From NCBI GenBank assembly GCA_025351525.1, contig JANXVV010000184.1:1-25951 (forward strand): DNA of 25,951 nucleotides. The letters run 5' to 3'. The stretch is from Humisphaera sp. Lineage in GTDB: Bacteria > Planctomycetota > Phycisphaerae > Tepidisphaerales > Tepidisphaeraceae. Below the pieces are notes generated by a model. That model had not been told where the DNA came from, did no database searches, and worked only from the letters and a program-made list of their open reading frames with translations. The position numbers and the translations under genes are program-made. Shown piece after piece: positions 8,472-16,236 of this stretch; the first letter of the stretch is position 1; each line of letters opens with the position of its first letter.

Positions 8472-10685
8472 ATGAGAATTTCGATCCCAATCATTCTCGG
8501 TCTCTGCTTCTGCGCCACCGTTACAGCGCTGGAGGTGCCCCACAACATCTCCTTTCGCAACGACGCCATGGCCGTCCTCGCCAAATCCGGTTGCAATGCC
8601 GGCGCATGTCACGGCAACAAAAATGGGAAGGGCGGTTTCAAACTGTCCCTTCGCGGACAAGATCCCGATCTCGATTACGACGCCCTTTGCCGCGATGTAT
8701 TCGCGCGGCGAACGAATCCCGTCGATCCCGACCAGAGCCTCATCCTTCTGAAAGCCTCCGCAAAACTGCCGCATGAAGGAGGAGCGCGCTTCAAAACCGA
8801 CTCATTGGAATATGGAATTCTGCGCGACTGGATCGCGCGGGGTACGCCGCGCGATTCCGACCGGTCACCCAGGCTGCAACGGCTTGAGGTCACGCCCGCC
8901 GAGCAGGTGCTGATCGAACCCGCCGACCGGGTGCAGATCAAAGTGACCGCTATATTTTCGGATGGTTCGCGAAAGGATGTCTCGAATCTGACGGTGTTCG
9001 AGCAGTCGACCGATCTTGCGAAAATCTCCGCCGACGGTTTGGTCCAGCGGCTGCGCATGGGCGAGATGACGGTCATCGCCCGCTACCTACAAATTCAGCA
9101 ACCCGTTCGCCTGGCCTTTGTTCCGGCGCGACCGAATTTTAAATGGCAGCCGACCGTCGCCGATAATTACATTGACGAGCAGGTCGATGCCAAGCTGCGC
9201 ACGTTGCGGATCAATCCATCGGGCGGATGCGACGATGCGGTGTATCTTCGCCGGGCCTATCTCGATCTGCTGGGCATTCTACCGACGCCGGAAGAGGCCA
9301 AGGCATTTGTCGCCGATGGGTCGGGCGATAAACGATCGCGGCTGATCGATCAACTTTTAGAACGGCCTGAATACGTGGACTTCTGGGCACTCAAATGGTC
9401 TGATCTGCTGCGGAATGAAGAACGGACGATCGACCGAAAAGGGGTTCAGCAGTTTCACGGTTGGATTCGTCAGAGCATCGCAGAGAACAAACCGCTCGAT
9501 CGCTTCGTACGCGAACTGCTCAGCGCGCGCGGCAGCACTTACACCAATCCCCCGGCCAACTATTACCGCGCCAACCGAGATGCGGTCACGCGCGGTGAGG
9601 CCACCGCGCAATTGTTCCTCGGCGTTCGCCTGCAATGTGCCCAGTGCCACAATCACCCGTTCGATCGATGGACCCAGGATGACTATTACGGGTGGGCCGA
9701 TGTCTTTGCGCGGGTCGATTACAAAATCATCGAGAATCGCCGTACCGACACCAACGACAAGCATGAATTCATCGGCGAGCAGATCGTGTTTGAATCCGCC
9801 AAGGGCGATGTGAAAGACCCGCGCGGAGATCGTCTCGTCAAGCCGCTGCTTTTGAGTGTCGCCGCGCCGCTCGCCGAGGAAAAAGATCGGTTGGATACGC
9901 TTGCCGACTGGGTAACTTCGCCGAAGAACCCGTTCTTTGCCGCAGCACAAGTGAACCGCATCTGGTTCCATCTGATGGGTCGCGGGCTGGTCGATCCGAT
10001 CGATGATTTTCGCCCGACGAACCCGGCCAGCCATCCGAAACTGTTGGAACTGCTGGCCAAAGATTTCGTCGCACACGGCTACGACGTTCGCAACATGATT
10101 CGGCGGATCATGAGCACGCGGGCGTATGGTCTTTCGTCGGTTCCGAATGAGACGAATGCCGATGACGAGGTGAACTATTCGCATGGGGTGCCGCGCCGGT
10201 TGACCGCCGAGCAGTTGATGGATGCGCAGCATGAAGTGGCGGGCGTTCCGGCGGAGTTCACGGGGTATCCGAAGGGCATCCGGGCCGCGCAGATTCCCGG
10301 GGTGAAGGTCACGCATCGTCGAGAATCGGTTTCGCAGGCGGATCAGTTTCTGGTGACGTTCGGCAAGCCGGCCCGGCAATTGGTTTGCGAGTGCGAGCGA
10401 TCGAGTGAGACCACTCTCGGGCAGGCGTTTCAATTCATCAGCGGACCCGACATCACCCGCATGTTGGCCGACCCGGACAATCGACTTGCTGCGTTGTTAA
10501 AAAGTGGCAAGACTGACGATCAAATGGTTGATGAACTGTATTGGGCGACACTTACCCGCGCGCCGACGGATGGTGAGTGCAAGGCGATGGTGATCCATGT
10601 GCGGGGAGCAAAAAGTCGCCGGGAAGGTATGGAGGATGTGGCTTGGGCGCTGTTTAACGCCAAGGAGTTTGTGCTTAGGCGATAG
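8472..10685 (+). CDS. DUF1549/DUF1553 domain protein with Ig-like domain (secreted)
   Basis: A 737-residue planctomycete protein of unknown biochemical role. The ATG at 8472 begins MRISIPIILGLCFCATVTA, a signal peptide; an in-frame TTG at 8457 is less likely. Order of parts: a cysteine/histidine motif CNAGACH (residues 41-47, C-x4-CH spacing) with GGFKLSLRG after it; a bacterial Ig-like (Big_2) segment about 138-217 (VTAIFSDGSRKDVS); DUF1549 about 230-435 containing CAQCHNHPFDRW (389 on), a haem-type C-x2-CH; and DUF1553 to the end. The CAQCH motif suggests haem or metal binding, but that is inference. It is followed by the DUF1501 gene, its near-constant partner in this phylum, and by a glycoside hydrolase, pointing to extracellular polymer use. 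Confidence 0.9.
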   Translation: MRISIPIILGLCFCATVTALEVPHNISFRNDAMAVLAKSGCNAGACHGNKNGKGGFKLSLRGQDPDLDYDALCRDVFARRTNPVDPDQSLILLKASAKLPHEGGARFKTDSLEYGILRDWIARGTPRDSDRSPRLQRLEVTPAEQVLIEPADRVQIKVTAIFSDGSRKDVSNLTVFEQSTDLAKISADGLVQRLRMGEMTVIARYLQIQQPVRLAFVPARPNFKWQPTVADNYIDEQVDAKLRTLRINPSGGCDDAVYLRRAYLDLLGILPTPEEAKAFVADGSGDKRSRLIDQLLERPEYVDFWALKWSDLLRNEERTIDRKGVQQFHGWIRQSIAENKPLDRFVRELLSARGSTYTNPPANYYRANRDAVTRGEATAQLFLGVRLQCAQCHNHPFDRWTQDDYYGWADVFARVDYKIIENRRTDTNDKHEFIGEQIVFESAKGDVKDPRGDRLVKPLLLSVAAPLAEEKDRLDTLADWVTSPKNPFFAAAQVNRIWFHLMGRGLVDPIDDFRPTNPASHPKLLELLAKDFVAHGYDVRNMIRRIMSTRAYGLSSVPNETNADDEVNYSHGVPRRLTAEQLMDAQHEVAGVPAEFTGYPKGIRAAQIPGVKVTHRRESVSQADQFLVTFGKPARQLVCECERSSETTLGQAFQFISGPDITRMLADPDNRLAALLKSGKTDDQMVDELYWATLTRAPTDGECKAMVIHVRGAKSRREGMEDVAWALFNAKEFVLRR

Positions 10686-10689
10686 TAGC

Positions 10690-10758
10690 TTTCGTAGCAT
10701 GGGTTACCGGCCCATGTCTTCGAATAAAAAACATGGGCCGGTAGCCCATGCTACGAAA
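10690..10758. repeat. REPIN with GTAG heads
   Basis: Two inverted copies of GTAG plus the palindrome CATGGGTTACCGGCCCATG (left, from 10694) and its near-identical partner ending CTAC at 10754; pairing extends to TTTC/GAAA outside. The tetranucleotide GTAG followed by an imperfect palindrome is the described layout of REP sequences mobilised by RAYT (Y1-type) transposases. It fills most of the gap between the DUF1549 and DUF1501 genes, so an operon transcript would carry this hairpin. Confidence 0.85.
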
Positions 10759-10773
10759 ACAAGGTAAGTCAAC

Positions 10774-12195
10774 ATGCCATCCAACCCCTCCTCCGCCTGC
10801 CGGAGTTTTCACACCGCCGCTCTCTCCCGGCGCAGTTTGCTGCGCGTTGGGGGCATGGGACTGCTTGGCCTGACGATGCCCAAAATCCTGCACGCCGCCG
10901 ATCCCAAAAACTGGACCGCCGACACGGTCAAAAAGATCGCTCCGCGCGCCAAGTCGGTCATTTTCCTATATCAATTCGGCGGCCCGAGCCATCTCGATAT
11001 GTTCGACATGAAGCCCGATGCGCCCGAGGCCTATCGCGGGCCTCACAAACCGATGTCGACGAATGTGCCGGGCATTCAGGTCTCCGAAAGGTTGCCGCGC
11101 GTCGCGAAAATCATGGATAAAGTCACGCTGATTCGCAGCATGACCCACACCATGAAGAATCACAATTCCGCCGCGTATTATGCGCTTACCGGGCATGCGC
11201 CGCCGGTGGATGACATTCGGCTTAAAGACACGCCCGACCTCTTCCCGGCGTATGGTTCCATCGTCGATGCACTGTCTCCCTCCAGCGGTGAAATGCCCAC
11301 CAGCGTGTCCTACCCGTATCTGATTCGCGATGGTGCCGTCACCCCCGGCCAACACGCCAGTTTTCTCGGCAAGGCGCACGATCCGTTCTTTTTTTCACAA
11401 GACCCCAATAGCGCCGGTTTCGCGTTGCCTGAATTGAGCTTGCCGACCAATATGCCGGTGGGACGATTGGAACAGCGCCGTGAATTGCAGAAGTTGATCG
11501 ACCGGCAGTCGCACCTGCTCGACCAGTCCGCCGCGGCGCGCGGGTTGGATGAGTATTACGTCAAGGCGCTGTCGATGCTGAATTCGACCAAGCTGCGCGA
11601 TGCCTTCAATCTGTCCGCCGAGTCGAACCACCTTCGCGATGCCTATGGCCGGCATTCCTATGGCCAAAGCCTTCTGCTCTCCCGCCGACTGGTGGAAGCC
11701 GGCGCGAAATTCATCACCGTCTATTTCTCCGATGGCATCGGTGGGAAAAGCACCTCCTCCGGCGGATGGGATACGCATGGGTTCGACAACACCCATATGT
11801 TCCCGATCGTCGAAAAATATCACCTGCCGATCACCGATCAAACCTTGCCGACGCTGCTGATTGATCTCGATGAGCGCGGGTTGCTCGATACGACGCTGGT
11901 GGTGTGGATGGGCGAATTTGGAAGGACGCCGAAGATCAACAGTCAGACCAGTCGCGATCATTGGCCGCAGTGTTACACGACGCTGCTGGCCGGCGGCGGG
12001 GTCAAGCGCGGTTTTGTCTACGGCTCGTCTGACAAGCATGGTGAGCATCCGGCCAACAACCCCGTCCGGCCGGACGATCTGGCCGCCACCATGTTCTATC
12101 TGCTCGGCATCGATCCGAGCACTGAAGTGCGCGGGCTGGGCAATCGGCCGGTGGCGATTTCCGAAGGCAAACCGGTGATGGATATTCTTGCCTGA
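10774..12195 (+). CDS. DUF1501 family protein, Tat-exported
   Basis: A 473-residue DUF1501 protein, a family related to the alkaline phosphatase/sulfatase superfamily with no fixed substrate. The N-terminus carries a twin-arginine signal, SRRSLL at residues 18-23, followed by a hydrophobic stretch and a cut site near LHAAD (about 42), so it is exported folded, possibly with a metal. Typical motifs: FGGPSHLDMFDMKPDAP, NHNSAAYYALTG, GGWDTHG, WMGEFGRTPKIN and SRDHWPQC; the conserved Asp and His residues are candidate metal ligands. AAGG lies 9 bases before the ATG. It is downstream of the DUF1549 gene with a REPIN in between, and upstream of a secreted glycoside hydrolase. Family is certain; activity is unknown. 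Confidence 0.92.
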   Translation: MPSNPSSACRSFHTAALSRRSLLRVGGMGLLGLTMPKILHAADPKNWTADTVKKIAPRAKSVIFLYQFGGPSHLDMFDMKPDAPEAYRGPHKPMSTNVPGIQVSERLPRVAKIMDKVTLIRSMTHTMKNHNSAAYYALTGHAPPVDDIRLKDTPDLFPAYGSIVDALSPSSGEMPTSVSYPYLIRDGAVTPGQHASFLGKAHDPFFFSQDPNSAGFALPELSLPTNMPVGRLEQRRELQKLIDRQSHLLDQSAAARGLDEYYVKALSMLNSTKLRDAFNLSAESNHLRDAYGRHSYGQSLLLSRRLVEAGAKFITVYFSDGIGGKSTSSGGWDTHGFDNTHMFPIVEKYHLPITDQTLPTLLIDLDERGLLDTTLVVWMGEFGRTPKINSQTSRDHWPQCYTTLLAGGGVKRGFVYGSSDKHGEHPANNPVRPDDLAATMFYLLGIDPSTEVRGLGNRPVAISEGKPVMDILA

Positions 12196-12263
12196 TGGCG
12201 ATTTTTTCCGTCGCGAAAGAAAGAACGCGTGCCTTCGGCACAGCCGCTAAAAAAATCCACCAT
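12195..12263. repeat. Family B REP with partial second arm
   Basis: On the minus strand, 12227-12255 reads TTTTTTTAGCGGCTGTGCC followed by GAAGGCACGC, the family B REP also present at 20020-20098. A degraded inverted partner may be ATGGCGATTTTTT (12195-12207), which matches AAAAAATCCACCAT (12250-12263) with one indel. The element starts exactly at the stop codon of the DUF1501 gene and fills the gap before the signal peptide of the next gene. Confidence 0.75.
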
Positions 12264-12275
12264 GGGAATGAGCGA

Positions 12276-13550
12276 ATGAACCGATCGGCAATCTTTCCCC
12301 TCGCCCTGCTTTTGTGCATCGCCGCCGCCGAACCGAATGTTCCGGTGAAGGTGGAACTGCGTGGCGAGCCCGGTCAATGGCAACTGTTTCGCGCGGATCA
12401 ACCCTATTTCATTAAGGGCGGCGGGGGACGCGGAGAGAACAAAGCGCTTGTCACCGCCAGCGGCAATTCCACGCGAACCTGGGCTGCTGAAAACCTCGAC
12501 GCACAACTGGATGAAGCGCAGTCGCTCGGCCTCACGGTCACCGTCGGCATATGGCTCGGTCATCCCCGCCATGGCTTCAATTACAGCAACCCCAAACAAG
12601 TCAAAGATCAGTTGGAAAGAGCCCGCGCCGCCGTTCTCAAATACAAAGATCATCCGGCGGTGCTGATCTGGGGGATCGGCAACGAGATGGAGAGCGCGGG
12701 CGGTGAGGACAACGTCGCGCTCTGGACGGCGGTGAATGATCTGGCGGCCATGGTTCACAAGGTCGACCCCAACCACCCCACCATGACCGTCGTCGCGGAG
12801 ATCGGTGGTAAAAAAGTTTCACATCTCCACACGCTCTGCCCCGAAATCGACATCATCGGAATCAATTGCTACGGCGGCATTTCTTCACTTCCGAAGCGCT
12901 ATGAAAAAGCCGGGGGAACCAAGCCGTTTGTGGTGACGGAGTTTGGCCCGCCGGGAAATTGGGAAAGTGGTAAAAATGGTTTTGGCGTCGTGTTGGAATT
13001 GACCAGCACTCAGAAAGCCGTGCGATATGCCAACGCCTGGAAGCAGGCCATCGCATCGCAAACGGGAAAGTGTCTTGGCGGGTACGCTTTTGTGTGGGGC
13101 CATAAGCAGGAAGGCACCGCCACTTGGTTCGGCACCTTTTTGCCGGACGGCGCGCGGCTGGGTGCGGTCGATGCGTTGACCGAATTGTGGACCGGCAGAC
13201 CGCCGCTCAATCGCTGCCCGGTCATCGAGTATTTAAAGGTCGATGGGGCGGATGAGGTTGAACCGCAGTCGACGGTACATATGGTTTTGCAGGCCGTTGA
13301 TCCCGAGGGCGATCCGCTGACGGTTCGGTGGGTGTTGCAGTCGGAATCAAACCGTCGGAGTTTTGGTGGCGATGCGGAAATGATCCCGCGCGTTTTTTCC
13401 GGGGCGATCGTCAAATCGGATGGGAAGGGTGCCGAGGTGATGATGCCGAAAGAAAAGGGTGATTATCGGTTGTTCGCGTATGTGTATGATGATCACGGAG
13501 GGGCTGCGGTGGCGAATATTCCATTGCGCGTCAAGGCGATGAAGCCGTAG
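12276..13550 (+). CDS. Secreted glycoside hydrolase, TIM-barrel (GH2/GH5 clan A-like)
   Basis: A 424-residue secreted enzyme. The ATG at 12276 starts MNRSAIFPLALLLCIAAAEP, a signal peptide. An in-frame ATG at 12195 would overlap the upstream stop and translate a REP repeat into 27 extra residues before the signal, so it is rejected. The catalytic domain is a (beta/alpha)8 barrel of clan GH-A type: acid/base Glu in WGIGNEMES (about 137) and nucleophile Glu in FVVTEFGPPG (about 222). YFIKGGGGRG near the start resembles the substrate-facing beta-1 strand of GH2 TIM domains. From about residue 318 a cadherin/PKD-like beta domain follows (LQAVDPEGDPLTVRWVL). It probably degrades a beta-linked polysaccharide in the periplasm or outside; substrate unknown. 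Its neighbours are exported DUF1549 and DUF1501 proteins. Confidence 0.8.
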   Translation: MNRSAIFPLALLLCIAAAEPNVPVKVELRGEPGQWQLFRADQPYFIKGGGGRGENKALVTASGNSTRTWAAENLDAQLDEAQSLGLTVTVGIWLGHPRHGFNYSNPKQVKDQLERARAAVLKYKDHPAVLIWGIGNEMESAGGEDNVALWTAVNDLAAMVHKVDPNHPTMTVVAEIGGKKVSHLHTLCPEIDIIGINCYGGISSLPKRYEKAGGTKPFVVTEFGPPGNWESGKNGFGVVLELTSTQKAVRYANAWKQAIASQTGKCLGGYAFVWGHKQEGTATWFGTFLPDGARLGAVDALTELWTGRPPLNRCPVIEYLKVDGADEVEPQSTVHMVLQAVDPEGDPLTVRWVLQSESNRRSFGGDAEMIPRVFSGAIVKSDGKGAEVMMPKEKGDYRLFAYVYDDHGGAAVANIPLRVKAMKP

Positions 13551-13584
13551 CGCGGCTTCGCTATTTTTTGAACCCTTGGGGCGC

Positions 13585-13600
13585 GGTCACTTCAGTGACC
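13585..13600. repeat. Perfect palindrome GGTCACT-TC-AGTGACC
   Basis: A 7-bp perfect stem with a 2-base loop, 35 bases after the glycoside hydrolase stop and between convergent genes. There is no T-run directly after it, so it is a weak terminator candidate. It has the form of a single REP unit. Confidence 0.5.
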
Positions 13601-13673
13601 ATGTCTTTATCACACGGAAACACAAGCTGATTCGCTTAAAGGCGCTTTCTTTTTTCAATGCAACGAGAAAAAA

Positions 13674-13698
13674 CGCATGCCTCCGGCGCGCCGCTAAA
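13674..13698 (-). repeat. Diverged family B REP
   Basis: Read on the minus strand it is TTTAGCGGCGCGCCGGAGG then CATGCG. It differs from the family B unit (TTAGCGGCTGTGCCGAAGGCACGC) at four positions, three of which fall in the palindrome. It lies 18 bases beyond the stop of the kinase gene. Probably an old copy losing its hairpin. Confidence 0.6.
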
Positions 13699-13715
13699 CA
13701 GTCTTTCACTTCACA

Positions 13716-15506
13716 TCATTTCTTCAGCGAAAAATTCACGTGCGCCAGAACGAACCAGATCCCGAAACCAAGCAGCGGGATCAGTACCGCGAGAATCGTC
13801 ATCTTCGATCGCTGCCATCCGCCTTTCCACGGTTCCACGGCCTTCAATCGTTCATGGCGACCGGTGACCTGCACCTGATCGGGGTGATCCAGATCGTGCT
13901 TCATCGCCATCGCGTTTGGATAGCGGTCGGTTGGGTCCCGCGCGATCGCATGAAGGATCATCTCCTCCACCTGCGGCGAAATTTCCGGGTTGACTTTGCG
14001 CGGCGCAACCGGGTCGCCGGTCAATCGGGCATTCATGATCAGGAGCGGTGTGTTGCCTTCATACGGCACGTTGCCGGTGAGCATTTCGTAGAGGATGGCA
14101 CCGAGGCTGTAGACATCCGTGCGCGGGTCGCCGCGCTTTCCTTTGACCTGCTCGGGGGCCATGTAGTCGGGCGTTCCCATCGCGGGTTGAAACGCGCCGA
14201 ACGTCAGCCGCCGGCTTCCCTCCACCTTGGCGATGCCGAAATCCATGATGCGGATCGAGCCGTCATTGCAGATCATCACATTGTCCGGCTTCAAATCGCG
14301 ATGCACCACATCGTGCTCGTGCATGTAATGCAGCGCTTCGCAAATACGGCTGGCGATTCGCAACGCATCGGGTGAGGGCATCGGCCGCACGCTCCGCATC
14401 AGATGGCCGAGCGTCTGACCATCCAGATATTCCATAACCATGTAGGGACGACTGCGGTTCCCATCGTCCGGCTCCACCTGCATGATGTACGGGTGACTCA
14501 GGCGCACTCCGATATCCTGCTCGCGCTTGAAACGACTGTAAAAATTCGGGTCGCTTTCCAGGTGCATGAAAGGCACCTTCAGGGCCACGGCGCGACCGGT
14601 TTTGGTGTCGGTGCCTTTGTAGATCGTCGCCATCCCGCTCCGGGCGATGGTGTCGTTGATCGCGTAGCGATCGTCGAGAAGCTGGCCGGGTTGAATATCC
14701 TGTCCCATAGAGAGATCCGGTACTTTCTGATAAATCGGCAGCCCGCGGTAATAGCTCATTCGCTCGACATCTTTGATCTCGGCGACCTGCATCGTCAGGT
14801 TGTCGTCTGCGCCGCGCCGTTCGGCAAGCGCGATCATTTCACGACACGCCTGCTCGGCGGGTAATTTCGTGACGGCATCGAAAATTTCCTGCTCGGTGAC
14901 GAAGCAATACAGCCCGTCGCAGGCGTGGATCACATATTCACCGCGATGCACGGCAAGCGTATGATAATCGGCGCGCACGATCGGATCCTGTCCCACGCTC
15001 CTCGTCAAAATGCAGCGCAACTCACTGCTCTTGGCTTCCTCGACGGTGATCAATCCAAGCTTCACCTGCACACCTGCATATGAATGATCGTTGGTCACCC
15101 GGCGAATACGGCCCTGCTGAATCAGATAGACCCGGCAGTCACCCACATGCCCGACATTCAGCTCATCATTCCGAAGCAGCGAGATCGACAGCGTGGTCGC
15201 CATCCGCGAATGATCCTTCATCCGCCGATCGTAGACGGCCTGATTGGCGGCGTTGAACATTTGAAACAGCAGCGTCCCCGGTTGGGTGTTCGGCTTGGCG
15301 TTTTGAAACTCGTGGATGGCGGCTTCGCAGGCAAGCTTGCTGGCGATCTCCCCGCCGTTCTCACCCCCGACGCCATCGGCGATGACGACGGCCACCCCGC
15401 GATCGCGACGCCCCTTGGCATCGGTGGGTTGATCGTGCGCGATGCTGTCTTCGTTGTGCTCCCGCACCGGTCCGGTCGCCGAGATCGCCGCATAACTGAT
15501 CTGCAT
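13716..15506 (-). CDS. Bifunctional PP2C phosphatase / Ser-Thr kinase, tail-anchored
   Basis: A 596-residue fusion combining opposing activities. Residues 5-245 are a PP2C phosphatase: EHNEDS (16-21), ADGVGG (43-48), GDCRVYL (122-128), ACDGLY (195-200) and GADDNLT (232-238) give the metal-binding aspartates. A linker of about 35 residues follows. Residues 280-545 are a Hanks-type kinase: VAIK-type Lys 310 (ALKV), HRDLKPDN (402-409), DFG (422-424), MAPE (449-452) and DVYSLG. The glycine loop is degenerate (IARSGMATIYKG). A single membrane helix at about 569-590 leaves only a few residues beyond, so both domains face the cytoplasm. Similar PP2C-kinase-TM fusions are known, including next to nitrate assimilation genes in proteobacteria; no such genes are adjacent here. 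It is divergent from the permease gene across 730 bases. Confidence 0.92.
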   Translation of the reverse strand: MQISYAAISATGPVREHNEDSIAHDQPTDAKGRRDRGVAVVIADGVGGENGGEIASKLACEAAIHEFQNAKPNTQPGTLLFQMFNAANQAVYDRRMKDHSRMATTLSISLLRNDELNVGHVGDCRVYLIQQGRIRRVTNDHSYAGVQVKLGLITVEEAKSSELRCILTRSVGQDPIVRADYHTLAVHRGEYVIHACDGLYCFVTEQEIFDAVTKLPAEQACREMIALAERRGADDNLTMQVAEIKDVERMSYYRGLPIYQKVPDLSMGQDIQPGQLLDDRYAINDTIARSGMATIYKGTDTKTGRAVALKVPFMHLESDPNFYSRFKREQDIGVRLSHPYIMQVEPDDGNRSRPYMVMEYLDGQTLGHLMRSVRPMPSPDALRIASRICEALHYMHEHDVVHRDLKPDNVMICNDGSIRIMDFGIAKVEGSRRLTFGAFQPAMGTPDYMAPEQVKGKRGDPRTDVYSLGAILYEMLTGNVPYEGNTPLLIMNARLTGDPVAPRKVNPEISPQVEEMILHAIARDPTDRYPNAMAMKHDLDHPDQVQVTGRHERLKAVEPWKGGWQRSKMTILAVLIPLLGFGIWFVLAHVNFSLKK

Positions 15507-15646
15507 ACCGTTCTTTCGTCCAAAGTCGCGGGGAGCCGCGCCGGTGTTGAAGGGTCGTCCGGAAAATCGATCATTGGGATCGTGCGAATCTGCCGGTAAA
15601 TGTCAATGCACCGGAGAGGTGCGGTTTCAGGGCGCTCAGGGTAAAG

Positions 15647-15668
15647 CCCATGGAACTTGTTCCATGGG
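15647..15668. repeat. Perfect hairpin CCCATGGAAC-TT-GTTCCATGGG
   Basis: A 10-bp perfect stem with a 2-base loop, 140 bases upstream of the kinase gene start. Form and loop are like the single REP palindromes elsewhere in the window (13585-13600, 18210-18231). A protein-binding dyad is the alternative. Confidence 0.6.
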
Positions 15669-16058
15669 AGCCCCTAATCGTGCGACACGCGTAATGAATC
15701 AAGCGATCTTCACTTCTTTCAAATCGGCGCGCATTTACAAGGCAACGGTTCGGCGAGTTGGGGGTGATTGCCTAGTTCAGGATCAACTGTCGATAAAATC
15801 GAACCTCGGTATCGATGGTTCGTAGTCCAGCTAATCACAGCACTAAATCTCGTCGAAATCGCCTAAGGGATCAAATTCCTGATTTTCTATAAGTTGTTAC
15901 GAAATATGATTTTATAGGATTAACTTCGCCCGTGTTTCCCGCAGTGCTCCACGGTCGAAATCTCTCGCATCCCCGCCCGCATTTTTTCATGGCACACCTT
16001 TTGATCTACCGTTCTCCGGGCAAAATTTGATTCTGATCCAGTGAATCGAGAAGAGCTG

Positions 16059-16083
16059 ATTCGATAGGCACTGCTTATCGAAT
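16059..16083. promoter_or_regulatory. Inverted repeat ATTCGATA-N9-TATCGAAT, possible operator
   Basis: Perfect 8-bp half-sites with a 9-base spacer, centre-to-centre 17 bases, about 150 bases before the permease start. The layout suits a dimeric regulator. As RNA the left half could instead pair weakly with GAATC at 16043-16047. Function is inference. Confidence 0.35.
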
Positions 16084-16236
16084 GTGGCCGAGGTACGCCT
16101 GTAGGTGCTGACTGTTTGCTGAAAGGCTCGTGCATCAAACACGATCCTATCGGACCCGCGGCGGCGGAGATCAGTGGTCTGATCGCGGCGCAGACAGGCG
16201 ACTCATTCTCGAACGCCGGAGAAATGGAGATTCATC

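Larger units (their letters stand above)
15507..16236. other. 730-bp divergent intergenic region
   Basis: No credible gene. Contents seen: a perfect hairpin at 15647-15668; an A/T-rich stretch at about 15836-15925, likely to hold promoters although no clean -35/-10 pair stands out; an 8-bp inverted repeat ATTCGATA (16059-16066) / TATCGAAT (16076-16083); and a hairpin GATCAG-TGGT-CTGATC (16169-16184) about 50 bases before the permease start. Short open frames across this stretch have no start context or recognisable sequence. Confidence 0.5.

Noticed and set aside
9357..10433. 358-residue minus-strand open frame inside the DUF1549 gene
   Set aside because: Shadow of a high-GC coding sequence; no recognisable motif and fully covered by a well-supported gene.
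12195..12275. In-frame ATG giving 27 extra residues to the glycoside hydrolase
   Set aside because: It would translate a REP repeat and put the signal peptide inside the protein; ATG at 12276 fits the signal.
13585..13600. Terminator for the glycoside hydrolase gene
   Set aside because: Good stem but no U-run follows directly; kept only as a palindrome.
15544..15825. 93-residue plus-strand open frame in the large intergenic region
   Set aside because: Runs through a perfect hairpin, has no ribosome site or known motif.
15920..16138. 72-residue minus-strand open frame in the same region
   Set aside because: No start context, no homology recognised; composition like non-coding sequence.
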